Origin: Embleya scabrispora
Lineage (GTDB): Bacteria; Actinomycetota; Actinomycetes; Streptomycetales; Streptomycetaceae
Direction: 5' to 3'
Assembly (NCBI RefSeq): GCF_002024165.1
Contig: NZ_MWQN01000001.1
Location: 1,798,001 to 1,862,000 of the forward strand
DNA length: 64,000 bases
Made by a program: the position numbers and the translations under genes. Every line of letters begins with the position of its first letter. The stretch's first letter is position 1. The notes under the pieces are model-generated. The model was not told the origin of the DNA and made no database searches. It saw only the letters and a program-made list of their open reading frames with translations. Of this stretch, positions 42,736 to 52,310 are shown one piece after another.

Positions 42736-44129
42736 GACCTGCGCACCTCGGGGGTGAAGGAGGGGACGACGAGCAGAGCGACGTGGTCGGTGACCCGGGA
42801 CAGCGCGTCCAACAGCCCGCCGGGCGCGCGCAGTTCGGGGGTGTCGGCGACCGAGTCGACGACGATCAGCACCTCGTCGAAGCGCCGCCCGGGGTCGGCG
42901 CCGGCCGCGACGTTGTACGCGTAGCGCTCGCCGGGCCCGTCCGCCGGATCGTCGTGGGCGGGGAATTGCAATCGGGTACGGATCGCGTAGCCCGGATCGT
43001 CCACGGCCAGCACCGGCGAGCGGGTCGTGGTCGAATAGCGCACCTCGACTCCGGCCGGCACGCGCTCGGCCAGCGCGCGGGCCAACCGCAGCGGGGTGTA
43101 CATCAGTTCCTCGAAGCCGAGGACCAGGATCCGCCGGCCCACCACCTGCCCGGCCAGCGCCGCGCCGAGGGCGGGCAGGACCCGCTCCAGGGTGTCCTGG
43201 TCGGCCTGGGTGAACCCGTGCCGCCCGCCGTCGGGCAGGTCGGCGGGCCAGTCCAGGTCGAGGGTGCGCACCGTGCCGGGCGGCCCGTCCGCCGGCCCGC
43301 CGGCCTCGTGCGCCGCGACCAGCGCGGTGCCGCGCGCCAGTACGTCCTCGGGCAGGTCGACGGTGCCGGTCGCGAGCGCCACCACGTCCACCCGGGCGCC
43401 GAGTTCGGCCGCGAAGACCTCGAACTCGGCCCGGTCGGCGGGACCGCGCACGTCGATCAGCGCGGCGATCACGTAGTGCATCCGAGGCGTGACCGCGTGC
43501 AGTGCCCGGATCGTGTTGGTCACCGTGCGTCCGGTGGACAGTTCGTCGTCCACCAGGACCAACGGCCCGCTTCCGGCGAGCAGTTCGCGATCACGCGGCA
43601 GGATCAGGTGCGAGGTGGCGTGCGAGTGCTCCTCCTCGAAGGCGCCGAACCGGTCCACGCCGGCCACCGGACGCCGGGTGGAGTGCAGGTAGGCCGCCCC
43701 CGGCAGGGCTTCGGCCACGCAGTGCCCCAGGCCCGTGGCGGTCTCCGCGTAGCCGAGCACCACCGGCGTCGGCTCGCCGGCCAGTACGCGCGCCACTCGC
43801 TCGCCCAGGTCGCGACCCGCGTCGTGCACCACCTCGGGCAGTTGCGGAACGTGCTTGCCCAACACGGTGGACACCAGCAGGTGGGCCCGGCGCGGGTTGC
43901 GCCGCAGCGCGAGCCCGACCAGCGCGTCGAGGCCGTCCCCGACGAGCGCCACGTCGAGCCGCTCGGCGACCCAACTCCCCGACCAGGTCGCCGTATCCGT
44001 CGACCCGCCCGTACCCGTCGACCCGACCGAGGCCTTCGCCCCGCCCGGCCCGCCCGGTCCTCCCGGTCCTCCCGGTCCCCCCGGTCCCCCCGGTCCCCCC
44101 GACCAGGTCTCCATCCCATGTTGCGTCAC
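42732..44129 (-). CDS. Phosphoribosyltransferase-TRSP protein with Gly-Gly-Pro repeat
   Basis: A 465-residue protein. The PRPP-binding loop is VLVDDELSTGRTVTNTI near residue 192, and the C-terminal half matches the TRSP domain that accompanies this enzyme in ter clusters (LVLGFEELMYTPLRLA). An unusual N-terminal extension holds seven or eight GGP triplets in succession (residues about 11-30), a collagen-like tract encoded by 9-bp repeats. GTG 44129 is used; ATG 44114 is an alternative and also precedes the repeat. Inferred role: glycosyl transfer step making the nucleoside-like Ter metabolite. Confidence 0.85.
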   Translation of the reverse strand: MTQHGMETWSGGPGGPGGPGGPGGPGGPGGAKASVGSTGTGGSTDTATWSGSWVAERLDVALVGDGLDALVGLALRRNPRRAHLLVSTVLGKHVPQLPEVVHDAGRDLGERVARVLAGEPTPVVLGYAETATGLGHCVAEALPGAAYLHSTRRPVAGVDRFGAFEEEHSHATSHLILPRDRELLAGSGPLVLVDDELSTGRTVTNTIRALHAVTPRMHYVIAALIDVRGPADRAEFEVFAAELGARVDVVALATGTVDLPEDVLARGTALVAAHEAGGPADGPPGTVRTLDLDWPADLPDGGRHGFTQADQDTLERVLPALGAALAGQVVGRRILVLGFEELMYTPLRLARALAERVPAGVEVRYSTTTRSPVLAVDDPGYAIRTRLQFPAHDDPADGPGERYAYNVAAGADPGRRFDEVLIVVDSVADTPELRAPGGLLDALSRVTDHVALLVVPSFTPEVRRS

Positions 44130-44199
44130 GCACGAACCCGCTTCCCTCGTTGCCCCGTATCGACCGATCCCGCCGGGACGTCCCGCCCCGGCCGCCGGC

Positions 44200-45372
44200 T
44201 CACTCCATGACCCCCGCCGCGAGCAGGTCCACGAACGTGACGTCCTCGCGGGCCACGCCGAACGCGCGCGCTCGGCGCATGACCGCCTGCGCCCACGCGC
44301 GGTGCGGCTTCACCTCGTTCATCTTGTTGGTGTACGCCGAGCGCAGCACCCCGCCGCCGGCCGCGCTCTCCGCGAGGATGTCGCCGGCGTCGCAGTACTC
44401 CTCGTGCGTGACCACCGACATCGCGTGGATCACCGCCACGTGGCTGGGGTGGATCGCGGTCTTGCCGAGCAGGCCGTTGGCCTTGTCCAGTTCGAGTTCG
44501 CGGATCAGCCCGTCCAGGTCGGCGGAGATCAGCCGGGTGCGCAGCTCGACCGCCTCCGGGTCCTCGGCCTCGGCGAACGGCGTGCGCCGCAGCTGTGGCT
44601 TGAACAGCCGCTCGCCCTGCGGGAAGTACTCCCACACCGGCCCGCTGATCACGTGTCCGGTGCCGTCGGCCCGCCCGAAGACGTTGACGATGTCGCCGAT
44701 CAGCTGGGCCACCAGGTGCACGTCGTAGGCGGTCAGATCGCGCGAGCGGCGCAGCGCGTACGCGGACTGGAAGTCGGTGGCCCCGATCCGTACCGCCAGG
44801 ATGCGCTCGCGGTGCACGGCGATCAGCTCGGCGAGTTCGGCGAGCACGGCCCGGCGGTGCTCGATGTAGGCGATCGACGGCGATTCCAGGACGGGCATGG
44901 CGAACAGTCGGCGGCCACTCATCGCGATCGCCTCGTCCAGCGCCTTGAGGTAGCGCGCGCCGCTGTCCGGCTCGAACTTGGGCAGCACGAATCCGGTCAG
45001 CACGTCGAGCGAGTCGCCGAGCCGCTCCGCGAGGTCGGTGATCTGCTCGGGGTGGCGGACCCGGATGAACAGCAGCGGCCCCTCGGCCCCGGAGCCGGCG
45101 AACGCGGCCAACTGCTCGACCAGGTTCTGCTCGGCGCCGACCACCTCGCGGTCGTCGATCGAGTCCTCCAGGCACAACACCATCGAGGTCACCCCGCGGG
45201 CGGCCTGCTTGGCGATGTCCGTCGCGAGCGTCCCGCGCGTCGCGGGGCTGTACAGGGTCGCGCCGAGAGCCGAGGCGAGGACGCCGGCATCGCTGTCCCG
45301 GTCGAACGTCTCCGGCTCGCGGTGGAACAGGTGGTCGCGGACCGCATCGTCCAGGTAGCCGAAATGCCGCAT
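44200..45372 (-). CDS. HpcH/HpaI aldolase/CitE-like lyase of ter operon
   Basis: A 390-residue TIM-barrel protein of the citrate-lyase beta/malyl-CoA lyase family: GATLYSPATR (substrate/CoA region), LCLEDSIDD with acidic metal ligand, RVRHPEQI, and IGKTAIHPSHVAVI-type ending (LLGKTAIHPSHV). It should form or cleave a C-C bond next to a carboxylate. It is the first gene of the minus-strand ter biosynthetic operon and is divergent from a TerD gene, 250 bp away. GAGGGGGA lies about 11 nt before ATG 45372. Confidence 0.9.
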   Translation of the reverse strand: MRHFGYLDDAVRDHLFHREPETFDRDSDAGVLASALGATLYSPATRGTLATDIAKQAARGVTSMVLCLEDSIDDREVVGAEQNLVEQLAAFAGSGAEGPLLFIRVRHPEQITDLAERLGDSLDVLTGFVLPKFEPDSGARYLKALDEAIAMSGRRLFAMPVLESPSIAYIEHRRAVLAELAELIAVHRERILAVRIGATDFQSAYALRRSRDLTAYDVHLVAQLIGDIVNVFGRADGTGHVISGPVWEYFPQGERLFKPQLRRTPFAEAEDPEAVELRTRLISADLDGLIRELELDKANGLLGKTAIHPSHVAVIHAMSVVTHEEYCDAGDILAESAAGGGVLRSAYTNKMNEVKPHRAWAQAVMRRARAFGVAREDVTFVDLLAAGVME

Positions 45373-45622
45373 CGTGATCTGATCCCCCTCGACCGTCGGT
45401 GGTGATGGCACAGGCGCGTCGGGAAGGGAACCCGTACCCGCCCCGGATGTAGCGAAAGGCGCATTACGCGCCGAGCCGGTGAGCCGCCGGCAGGTGCTGC
45501 CTACGGTAACCGAAAAGCAAAATCGAAGACGTACGATCCGGTTATAGGACCATGTGTTCACACAATCGTCACGGCCCCGACCCACGTTGAGCCCGACTCC
45601 TTCGGGACGGCAGGATGGGGAC

Positions 45623-46900
45623 ATGACCCAGGTGATGTCCAAGGGAGCGAATACGGCCCTCCCCGCCCGGTCCGTGCGCATGGTCCTCGAATGGCGGCCG
45701 GGAGCCGGTGTCCCGGACATGGACGCCTCGGCCCTGCTGCTCGGCGCGGACGACAAGGTGCGCGGCGACCACGATTTCGTCTTCTACAACCAGCCCAGAC
45801 ACCCTTCCGGCACGGTCGTGCACGAGGGCAAGCACACCGCCCCCGACCGCTGCACCGACGGCGTCCGCGTGGATGTCGCCGCACTCACCCCGGATGTCCG
45901 GCACGTGATCGTGGCCGCGTCCGCCGACGGCGGCACGATCGGCGCGGTGCCCGGTCTGGTCCTTCGACTGTACGACGTCGACGGCGGCGGCGAGCTGCTC
46001 AACTTCCCGATCACCGGCGCGACCACCGAGACCGCGTTCGTGTTCGGCGAGATCTACCGGCGCGGCGACCAGTGGAAGTTCCGCGCGGTCGGCCAGGGCT
46101 ACGCGAGCGGTCTCGCCGGTCTGGCCACCGACTACGGGATCAGCGTCGACGACGAACCGGCCCCCGCGAGCGCCCCGCCCGCCCCGGCTCCCGTACCGCT
46201 GCCGCCGGTGCACCAGTCGCCGCCCACCGCGCCGGCCCCGCCGCCGGCGCCGGTCTTCGGCAACCCCCCGGCGCCGCAGCCGACCTACCAGGACGCGGCC
46301 CCCACCGCCGTGCTGCCGCAGTACGACCGGGGCGCCCCGCCCGCCCCGCCCGCGCGGCAGCAGCCGGCGCCGCCCCAGGGCGTGCTTCCCGTCTCGGGCA
46401 ACGCGCCGTACGGCGGCCCCTCGGTGCCGCCCCCGCCGCGCCACGACGGCCCGACGATCCCGCCGCCGCCGGCCCCGCACACGTTCGGCGGCCCGCCCCC
46501 CGGCTACCCGCAGACGCCCTCCGCCGGCGCGCCCGTACCGCCGCCGCCCGGCCCGGGCGGCACCCCGCCGCAGGGCTTCGCCCAGCCTCCCGGCACCCCC
46601 TCGCACGGCGTCGCCTTCCAGACCCCGCCGGGCGTGATGCACATGCCCCCGGGCGGCCCGCAGCTCCCGGCCCCGGGGCAGTACCCGCCCGCACACGGCG
46701 CCCCGCAGCCCCCGGGCCCGTACACGCCCTCCCACGGCGCCCCGCAGCCCCCCGGGCAATACCCACCGGGCATGACCCCGCCGCAGGGCATGGGCATGCC
46801 CCCGCAGCCGCACCACGGCACCCCGCCCCAGGGCCACGGCGGTCCGCCCCAGTTGCGCCGCCTGGACTCGCCGCCGCAGGGCCCGCAGTTCCAGGGCTGA
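45623..46900 (+). CDS. TerD-domain protein with long Pro/Gly/Gln-rich tail
   Basis: A 425-residue protein. Residues about 1-175 are a TerD domain: [30 protein letters not shown], and [34 protein letters not shown], with the acidic residues that bind Ca2+ in this family. Residues about 180-425 form a disordered tail of [12 protein letters not shown] and GMTPPQG repeats, as if for surface assembly or protein binding. TerD proteins are calcium-binding stress proteins acting with TerC at the membrane. Divergent from the CitE-like gene; the shared region probably co-regulates both. Confidence 0.92.
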   Translation: MTQVMSKGANTALPARSVRMVLEWRPGAGVPDMDASALLLGADDKVRGDHDFVFYNQPRHPSGTVVHEGKHTAPDRCTDGVRVDVAALTPDVRHVIVAASADGGTIGAVPGLVLRLYDVDGGGELLNFPITGATTETAFVFGEIYRRGDQWKFRAVGQGYASGLAGLATDYGISVDDEPAPASAPPAPAPVPLPPVHQSPPTAPAPPPAPVFGNPPAPQPTYQDAAPTAVLPQYDRGAPPAPPARQQPAPPQGVLPVSGNAPYGGPSVPPPPRHDGPTIPPPPAPHTFGGPPPGYPQTPSAGAPVPPPPGPGGTPPQGFAQPPGTPSHGVAFQTPPGVMHMPPGGPQLPAPGQYPPAHGAPQPPGPYTPSHGAPQPPGQYPPGMTPPQGMGMPPQPHHGTPPQGHGGPPQLRRLDSPPQGPQFQG

Positions 46901-46976
46901 TCCGCCTCGCGCACGGGTGACCCGCTCCGCCGACGGACCGGGTCACCCGCCGCACCGGGTCACCGGTGCCCGCGGC

Positions 46977-47669
46977 TCACTTGTAGCCGCGCGCCCACAG
47001 CAGACCCCACCCGTACTCGCGGTCCAACTCGGCCTGATAGCCGTGCACGTAGCGGACCTCGCGGCGGACCACGATGTCGTCGCCGTGGTTCTCCACCACC
47101 GCCACCGCGCAGGTGTGCGCCTCGCGCGCGTGCTCGTCCAGCCGCACCTCGATCGGCAGACCCGCGTTCGGGAACAGCGTGACCACGCCGTTGACCTGGT
47201 CGAACGCCGGAATGCCCTCGTAGATGTAGACGAAGATGAGCAGTCGGCGCACATTGCGCGCCTGGTCGATGTTGATGAACAGCGTCTCGCCCGACGCCGA
47301 TCCGGAGCGGTCGTCGGTGTCCAGGCGCACGTACGGCGGCTGGCTGAACTGCCCGTAGAGGTTGCCGAGCGCCTGGACCACGCCCTTGGAGCCGTCGGAC
47401 ATCTCCCACATGCAGCCCAGGTCGAGGTCGATCTTCTGCGGCAGCGGCGGCGACTGCACCGCAAGCGGCCGGAACAGCCCGCCGCTGCGCTGTCGCGGCG
47501 GCGCCTGCTCGACCTGCGGGTTCCAGTGCAGGTTGACCCGCAGCGTGCCGGTCGCCGAGCCCGCCTGGGTCAGCGAGACCTCGGGGGTCGAGCGGGTCAG
47601 CGCTACCTTGTGCCCGCCGTGGTCCGGCTCGCGTTCGATCAATCCCCGACGCCAGTCGAAAAGCGGCAT
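46977..47669 (-). CDS. TerA-like/TerD-superfamily protein
   Basis: A 230-residue protein of the tellurite-resistance TerA/TerD superfamily: VSLTQAGSATGTLRVNLHWN, KIDLDLGCMWEMSDGSKGVVQALG, PPYVRLDTDDRSG and RRLLIFVYIYEG. The usual Ca2+-binding acidic cluster is present as LDTDDRSGSASGETLFIN. GGGAGGG precedes ATG 47669. It is convergent to the Pro-rich TerD gene and lies downstream of terC, separated from it by a terminator. Confidence 0.88.
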   Translation of the reverse strand: MPLFDWRRGLIEREPDHGGHKVALTRSTPEVSLTQAGSATGTLRVNLHWNPQVEQAPPRQRSGGLFRPLAVQSPPLPQKIDLDLGCMWEMSDGSKGVVQALGNLYGQFSQPPYVRLDTDDRSGSASGETLFINIDQARNVRRLLIFVYIYEGIPAFDQVNGVVTLFPNAGLPIEVRLDEHAREAHTCAVAVVENHGDDIVVRREVRYVHGYQAELDREYGWGLLWARGYK

Positions 47670-47754
47670 CAAGCCCTCCCCTGCTCCCCAGAACCCCGAG
47701 CCCCCGTGCCCGCGTACGCGCGGTGGCGGCTTCAGTACACAACATAACCGGGCC

Positions 47755-47802
47755 GGAAAAAACCGGTACCGCGCCCGACGGATGCTCGGACGCGGTACCG
47801 GT
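47755..47802 (-). terminator. Rho-independent terminator of terC
   Basis: A 12-bp perfect stem (47762-47773 with 47791-47802) followed on the minus strand by a run of T, 29 bp after the terC stop. Confidence 0.9.
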
Positions 47803-47830
47803 GTTGCCTGCGGGGTGGTGCCTCGGGCGG

Positions 47831-48988
47831 CTAGGCGACGCCGGCCTTGGTCTTGGCCTCGCCGTTCTGCCCGGGGACGTGCCCGATCCGCTTGTTCCGC
47901 ACGATCGAGGAGATCAGCGCGACGCCGATGAAGCCGACCCCGACCACGCCGGTGATGACCTCGTGGATCTCCCACTTGATCGACGCCAGGAGGATGCCGG
48001 CGAGCGCGCCGATCGCGTACATCGCGCCGTGCTCCAGGTACACGTAGTCGTCCAGCGTGCCCTGGCGCACCAGGTAGACGGTGAGCGAACGGATGTACAT
48101 CGCGCCGATGCCCAGACCCAGCGTGATCATCAGCAGGTCCTGGGTGATGGCGAACGCGCCGACCACACCGTCGAAGGAGAACGACGCGTCGAGCACCTCG
48201 AGGTAGAGGAACATGAAGAACGCGGCCTTGCCGGCGGCCAGTTGCGCGTCGTTCGGGCCGCTGCGCGCGGGCCGGGCGGCCTCGGCGCCCTCCTCGGCCT
48301 CGTCGTCCTCGTCCTCTTCGGCGTTGATCTCACCGAGCGTGCCGTGCGACTCGAAGTAGTCGGAGAGGCCGCCGACGGCCAGGTAGGCGATCAGGCCGAG
48401 CACGCCCGCCACCATGACCGTGCCCTCCTTGTGCGCGGGCGCGATCGACTGCGCCACGACCACCAGGACGACCAGCGCGATCAGCGTGGACAGCACGTCG
48501 AGCTTGCCGAGCTTGCCGGTGAACCGTTCCAGCGGGCCGACCCAGTGGTGCTCGCGCTCCTCGTCGAACATGAAGTCCAGGAAGATCATCAGCAGGAACA
48601 GCCCGCCGAAGGCGGCGATCGCCGGGTGCGCCTCGTCCAGGTGGTTCGCGTAGGTCATCCCGTCGATCATCTTGTCCTCGTGGAACGCGAGGTCCACCAC
48701 GTCCGTCGGACTCATGCCGGCGGTCAGACACACGATGAGCAGCGGGAAGACGAGACGCATGCCGAAGACGGCGATGAGAATGCCGACCGTCAGGAACATC
48801 TTCTGCCAGAAGGCATTCATCTTCTTGAGGATCGTGGCATTTACTACAGCGTTGTCGAAAGACAACGAGATCTCGAGGATCGACAGGATCAGCACGATGC
48901 CGAATCCGGTCGCTCCCCAGAAATAGGCGGCGACGGCGAGACCGACCGCCGTCACAGCGAACGACCAGCCGAACGTACGGATTACCAC
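47831..48988 (-). CDS. TerC-family (DUF475) integral membrane protein
   Basis: A 385-residue membrane protein with about nine helices. The acidic membrane motifs of the TerC family are visible as SLSFDNAVVNA near residue 43 and DASFSFDGVVGAFA near 275. An acidic, disordered loop (EEDEDDEAEEGAEAA) lies at about residue 225. TerC proteins form a membrane platform with TerD-type proteins and take part in metal homeostasis, including Mn2+ export. GTG 48988 has AAGGA upstream. Together with the three TerD paralogues it makes a full ter stress module. Confidence 0.93.
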   Translation of the reverse strand: MVIRTFGWSFAVTAVGLAVAAYFWGATGFGIVLILSILEISLSFDNAVVNATILKKMNAFWQKMFLTVGILIAVFGMRLVFPLLIVCLTAGMSPTDVVDLAFHEDKMIDGMTYANHLDEAHPAIAAFGGLFLLMIFLDFMFDEEREHHWVGPLERFTGKLGKLDVLSTLIALVVLVVVAQSIAPAHKEGTVMVAGVLGLIAYLAVGGLSDYFESHGTLGEINAEEDEDDEAEEGAEAARPARSGPNDAQLAAGKAAFFMFLYLEVLDASFSFDGVVGAFAITQDLLMITLGLGIGAMYIRSLTVYLVRQGTLDDYVYLEHGAMYAIGALAGILLASIKWEIHEVITGVVGVGFIGVALISSIVRNKRIGHVPGQNGEAKTKAGVA

Positions 48989-49133
48989 GGATGAGGTCCT
49001 TATCTACCTGGGATTGCAATCTCGGGCGGGTCATCAGGAAGACCGGCCCTCGTCCCCCACCCGAGAGTCCTCGGAAAAGGCGTCAGGGCCGGCCCCACCG
49101 GGTGACCGACCCTGACACACCGTCAGCGCATAC

Positions 49134-49711
49134 TCATTGCACGCTGACGCCGAAGTCGAGTGCGATCCCCCGCAGGCCCGAAGCGTACCCCTGCCCTACC
49201 GCGCGGAACTTCCACTCCCCCTGGTAACGGTAAAGTTCTCCAAAGATCATGGCAGTCTCGCTTGACGCGTCCTCGGTCAGGTCGTAACGAGCCAGCTCGT
49301 TGTTGTCCGCCTGATTCACGATCCGAATGTAGGCGTTGCGGACCTGGCCGAAGGTCTGCCCGCGCATCTCCGCGTCATAGATGGAGACCGGGAAAACCAC
49401 CTTCTCCACCTGCTCCGGAACGGCCGTCAGGTCGACCAGGATCACCTCGTCGTCACCGTCGCCGTCGCCGGTGAGGTTGTCGCCGGTGTGCTCGATCGAC
49501 CCCTCGGGCTCTTCAGATTGTTGTAGAAGACGAAATAGTCGTCGCCGAGCACCTTGCCCGCGCCACCGCACAGCAGCGCACTCGCGTCCAGGTCGAACGA
49601 GGCGCCCGTGGTGGCACGCGCGTCCCAGCCCAGACCCACCAGCACATTGGTGAGATTGGGTGCGGCCTTGCTCAGCGAGACGTTTCCGCCCTTGGCGAGG
49701 GTGACCCCCAT
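49134..49711 (-). pseudogene. terD: terD paralogue with a single-base frameshift
   Basis: The frame starts at ATG 49711 behind AGGAGG ([20 protein letters not shown]) and continues through NNLKSP, then reads out of phase; the rest of TerD ([22 protein letters not shown] to GLRGIALDFGVSVQ) is in another phase ending at 49134. Comparison with the intact paralogue downstream shows that one base is missing near 49510. Both halves are otherwise well preserved, so it is either a very recent mutation or a sequencing error. If intact it would encode a 191-192 residue calcium-binding TerD stress protein. Confidence 0.85.
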
Positions 49712-49907
49712 CGAATCCTCCTGATCGTCGTACATTCGCGTTCAACCTTGCCACGCCCCCGACCCGCCGGGACCCCCTTTTTGCACAGCTCGAGACGTGT
49801 ACAGGGGCACATTTGACAGCCCTCGGCGCGGGCCCGACCGGTCCGGGACGACGAACGCCCGCCGACCGCGGTGTGCGGTCGGCGGGCGTCGATCACTGTG
49901 CGCCGGG

Positions 49908-50483
49908 TCAGACGTTGACTCCGAAGTCCTTGGCGATGCCGCGCAGGCCCGAGGCGTAGCCCTGGCCCACCGCGCGGAACTTCCACTCCGCGCCGTTGCG
50001 GTACAGCTCGCCGAACACCATCGCGGTCTCGGTCGACGCGTCCTCGGTGAGGTCGTACCGGGCGAGTTCCTTGTTGTCGGCCTGGTTCACGATGCGAATG
50101 AACGCGTTGCGGACCTGGCCGAAGCTCTGCTGCCGCGTCTCGGCGTCGTAGATCGAGACCGGGAAGACGATCCGCTCGACATCGGCGGGGACACCCGCGA
50201 GGTTGACCTTGATCGTCTCGTCGTCGCCCTCGCCCTCACCGGTGAGGTTGTCGCCGGTGTGCTCGACGGAGCCGTCGGGGCTCTTCAGGTTGTTGAAGAA
50301 GACGAAGTGCCCGTCCGACGGCGCCTGGCCGCTTCCGTTGAGCAGGATCGCGCTCGCGTCGAGGTCGAAGTCCGTGCCGGTGGTCGTACGCACGTCCCAA
50401 CCCAGGCCGACGAGAACGGCGGTCAGGCCGGGAGCCTCCTTCGAGAGCGAGACGTTGCCGCCCTTGCTCAGGCTGACGCCCAC
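49908..50483 (-). CDS. terD: TerD-family calcium-binding stress protein
   Basis: A 191-residue canonical Ter[67 protein letters not shown], and [34 protein letters not shown]. Acidic residues in the DLDAS and [13 protein letters not shown] segments bind two Ca2+ in the family. GTG 50483 with GGAGG upstream gives the usual MGVSLSKGG-type start. It is about 73% identical by eye to the frameshifted copy just downstream, clearly a tandem duplication. The peroxiredoxin gene is upstream. Confidence 0.95.
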   Translation of the reverse strand: MGVSLSKGGNVSLSKEAPGLTAVLVGLGWDVRTTTGTDFDLDASAILLNGSGQAPSDGHFVFFNNLKSPDGSVEHTGDNLTGEGEGDDETIKVNLAGVPADVERIVFPVSIYDAETRQQSFGQVRNAFIRIVNQADNKELARYDLTEDASTETAMVFGELYRNGAEWKFRAVGQGYASGLRGIAKDFGVNV

Positions 50484-50649
50484 GAGTCCTCCAAAAAGTT
50501 CATGGAGCAACGGGTGCCCCGGGGTTTTCGCCTACGACGTGACAACGCGCCGATCCTAGTCATGAGTTCCTGACCGGCGGGAGATCTCGCCGCGGCACGG
50601 GTACCCGCCCCGGTCCGAGCTACGCCCGAACCGACCGGCGAACCTCGCC

Positions 50650-51108
50650 TCACAGCGCCGCGAGCGCCCTGTGGTACTCCGTCCCGTCCCGCGCGTCGGG
50701 CATCGCGTTGACCACGCTCCAGCGGATCACACCGTCCCGGTCGATCACGAAGCTCGCCCGCAACGCGCACCCCTTGTCCTCGGCGAAGACCCCGTACGCC
50801 CGCGCCGCGGCGCCGTGCGGCCAAAAGTCCGAGAGCAGCGGAAACGCGTAGCCCTCCCCCTCGGCGAACACTCGCAGCGAGAACGGCGCGTCACAGGAGA
50901 CCGCGAGCACCTGCACCTCGTCGTTCTGAAAGGCGGACAGCTCGTCGCGCAGCGCACCCAGCTCGGCCGTGCACACGCCGGTGAACGCGAACGGATAGAA
51001 GACGAGGAGCACGTGCCTTTCCCCCCGGAAGTCCGCGAGCCGCACGCTCTCGCCGTGCTGGTCCCGCAGCTCGAAGTCGGGGGCCTCACTACCGATCTCC
51101 ACGGCCAT
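50650..51108 (-). CDS. AhpE-type one-cysteine peroxiredoxin
   Basis: A 152-residue thioredoxin-fold peroxidase that reduces hydroperoxides. The peroxidatic Cys is in PFAFTGVCTAEL near residue 45, and the usual Arg near 116 is retained. Length matches mycobacterial AhpE (153). ATG 51108 is favoured, 9 nt after GAGGAG; an ATG three codons earlier is possible. Gene order terD - peroxiredoxin - DUF3052 - aceE resembles, as I recall, the region around SCO2368-SCO2371 of S. coelicolor, which supports a streptomycete core-chromosome location. Confidence 0.92.
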   Translation of the reverse strand: MAVEIGSEAPDFELRDQHGESVRLADFRGERHVLLVFYPFAFTGVCTAELGALRDELSAFQNDEVQVLAVSCDAPFSLRVFAEGEGYAFPLLSDFWPHGAAARAYGVFAEDKGCALRASFVIDRDGVIRWSVVNAMPDARDGTEYHRALAAL

Positions 51109-51249
51109 CGTGCGCATCTCCTCGTCCCGGGCAACGTCCGCTTCGCGCCGGCGAGCCTAGGCCCTGTCCGGCCGGACGCCGCACGGCGGCCCGCACGAGC
51201 GGGTGGGGGGCCGGCGTTCGGGTGTCGAGGGAGCGGGCAGTATGCGGGC

Positions 51250-52197
51250 ATGTCCTCGATCGAGATCGTCAGCGGCCCGTGGGGCACCGCCTCCATGCCC
51301 GCCGAGGTGCAGCGCACGCGGGCCCTGGCCGCCTGGGACGCCTTCCGAGACCTGGCCGGCCGGGTCGACCTCGACGCGCCGTCGCGCCTGCCGGGCTGGG
51401 ACGGCCGCGCCGTGATCACTCACCTCGCGTCCTGGCCCGACGCCCCGCTGCTGGTCCGCCTGCTGGCCGAGGCGAGCGGCCGACGGGCCCCGGACGCGGC
51501 GCCGATGCACCAGGACGAGGTCAACGCGCGCCTGGTTTTGACCCACCGCGACGCCGATCGGGAGGAACTGCTCGCCGCGCTCGACGACGGCCGGGCCCGA
51601 CTGGTCGCCGCGTTCGACGCCACCGCCGAGGACCCGTCCCTGGCGCTGGCCCGCACCGGTTCGCAGGTCGGCCCGGTCCCGCTGCTCACCCAGCTCGGCG
51701 CCATCGCGTACGAGCTGGCCGTACACGCGCTCGACCTGGCCCCCTGCGGCGCGGGCGAGCCGCCGCCGGAGCTGCTGGACGCCGGCGTGCTGGCCCTGGC
51801 CGACATCACCGGCGCGCTCGCCGCCCGGCACGGCGTCCGGGCCCGCACCGGCCTGGCCGTCCCCGGCGGCGGCTGGGGCTTCGCCGCCCCCGGCGCGGCC
51901 GGCACCGGCTGGGAGGTCTTCCCGCTCCCGCCCGGCCGGCCGAACCTGCCCGCCGTCGAGGCCCGCGCCGCCGCCCTGCTCCTCGACGCCTCCGCCGGCC
52001 GCCGCCCGGTCCCCGCCCTCCTGGCCCGCCGCGACCTGAAGCCGCACAACCTCCCGGGCCTGCTGTCCCTGGCCCCCCTGCTCGACCACGTCCCGGGCCT
52101 GCCCGGCGGCCCGGCCCTGCGCCTGGCCGCCGCCGCGCTCGGCGGCGTCGGCCGCATAACCGCCCTGCTTCCCGCCCTCACCCGAACCCGCCCCTGA
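51250..52197 (+). CDS. Maleylpyruvate isomerase/DinB-type mycothiol-dependent protein
   Basis: A 315-residue protein of the DinB/MDMPI superfamily. The N-terminal four-helix bundle has the metal ligand His in GRAVITHLASWPD near residue 58 and a later AYELAVHALDLA near 160. Family members use mycothiol or bacillithiol as cofactor, but many are uncharacterised. Divergent from the peroxiredoxin gene, with a shared gap of about 140 bp. ATG 51250 is the best start, though the ribosome-binding site is weak. Confidence 0.82.
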   Translation: MSSIEIVSGPWGTASMPAEVQRTRALAAWDAFRDLAGRVDLDAPSRLPGWDGRAVITHLASWPDAPLLVRLLAEASGRRAPDAAPMHQDEVNARLVLTHRDADREELLAALDDGRARLVAAFDATAEDPSLALARTGSQVGPVPLLTQLGAIAYELAVHALDLAPCGAGEPPPELLDAGVLALADITGALAARHGVRARTGLAVPGGGWGFAAPGAAGTGWEVFPLPPGRPNLPAVEARAAALLLDASAGRRPVPALLARRDLKPHNLPGLLSLAPLLDHVPGLPGGPALRLAAAALGGVGRITALLPALTRTRP

Positions 52198-52240
52198 CCC
52201 GGACCCGGACCCGGACCCGCCGAGCCGGCCCCGAACAGCC

Positions 52241-52282
52241 GAGACCCCGGTGCGGTGACCTTTGTCACCGCGCCGGGGTCTC
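52241..52282. terminator. Bidirectional terminator
   Basis: An approximately 18-bp stem with one bulge (52241-52259 with 52264-52282) and a 4-nt loop between the convergent DinB-type and DUF3052 genes. Confidence 0.85.
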
Positions 52283-52310
52283 TTCGTCTGCTTACCGCAG
52301 TGGCATCGAG

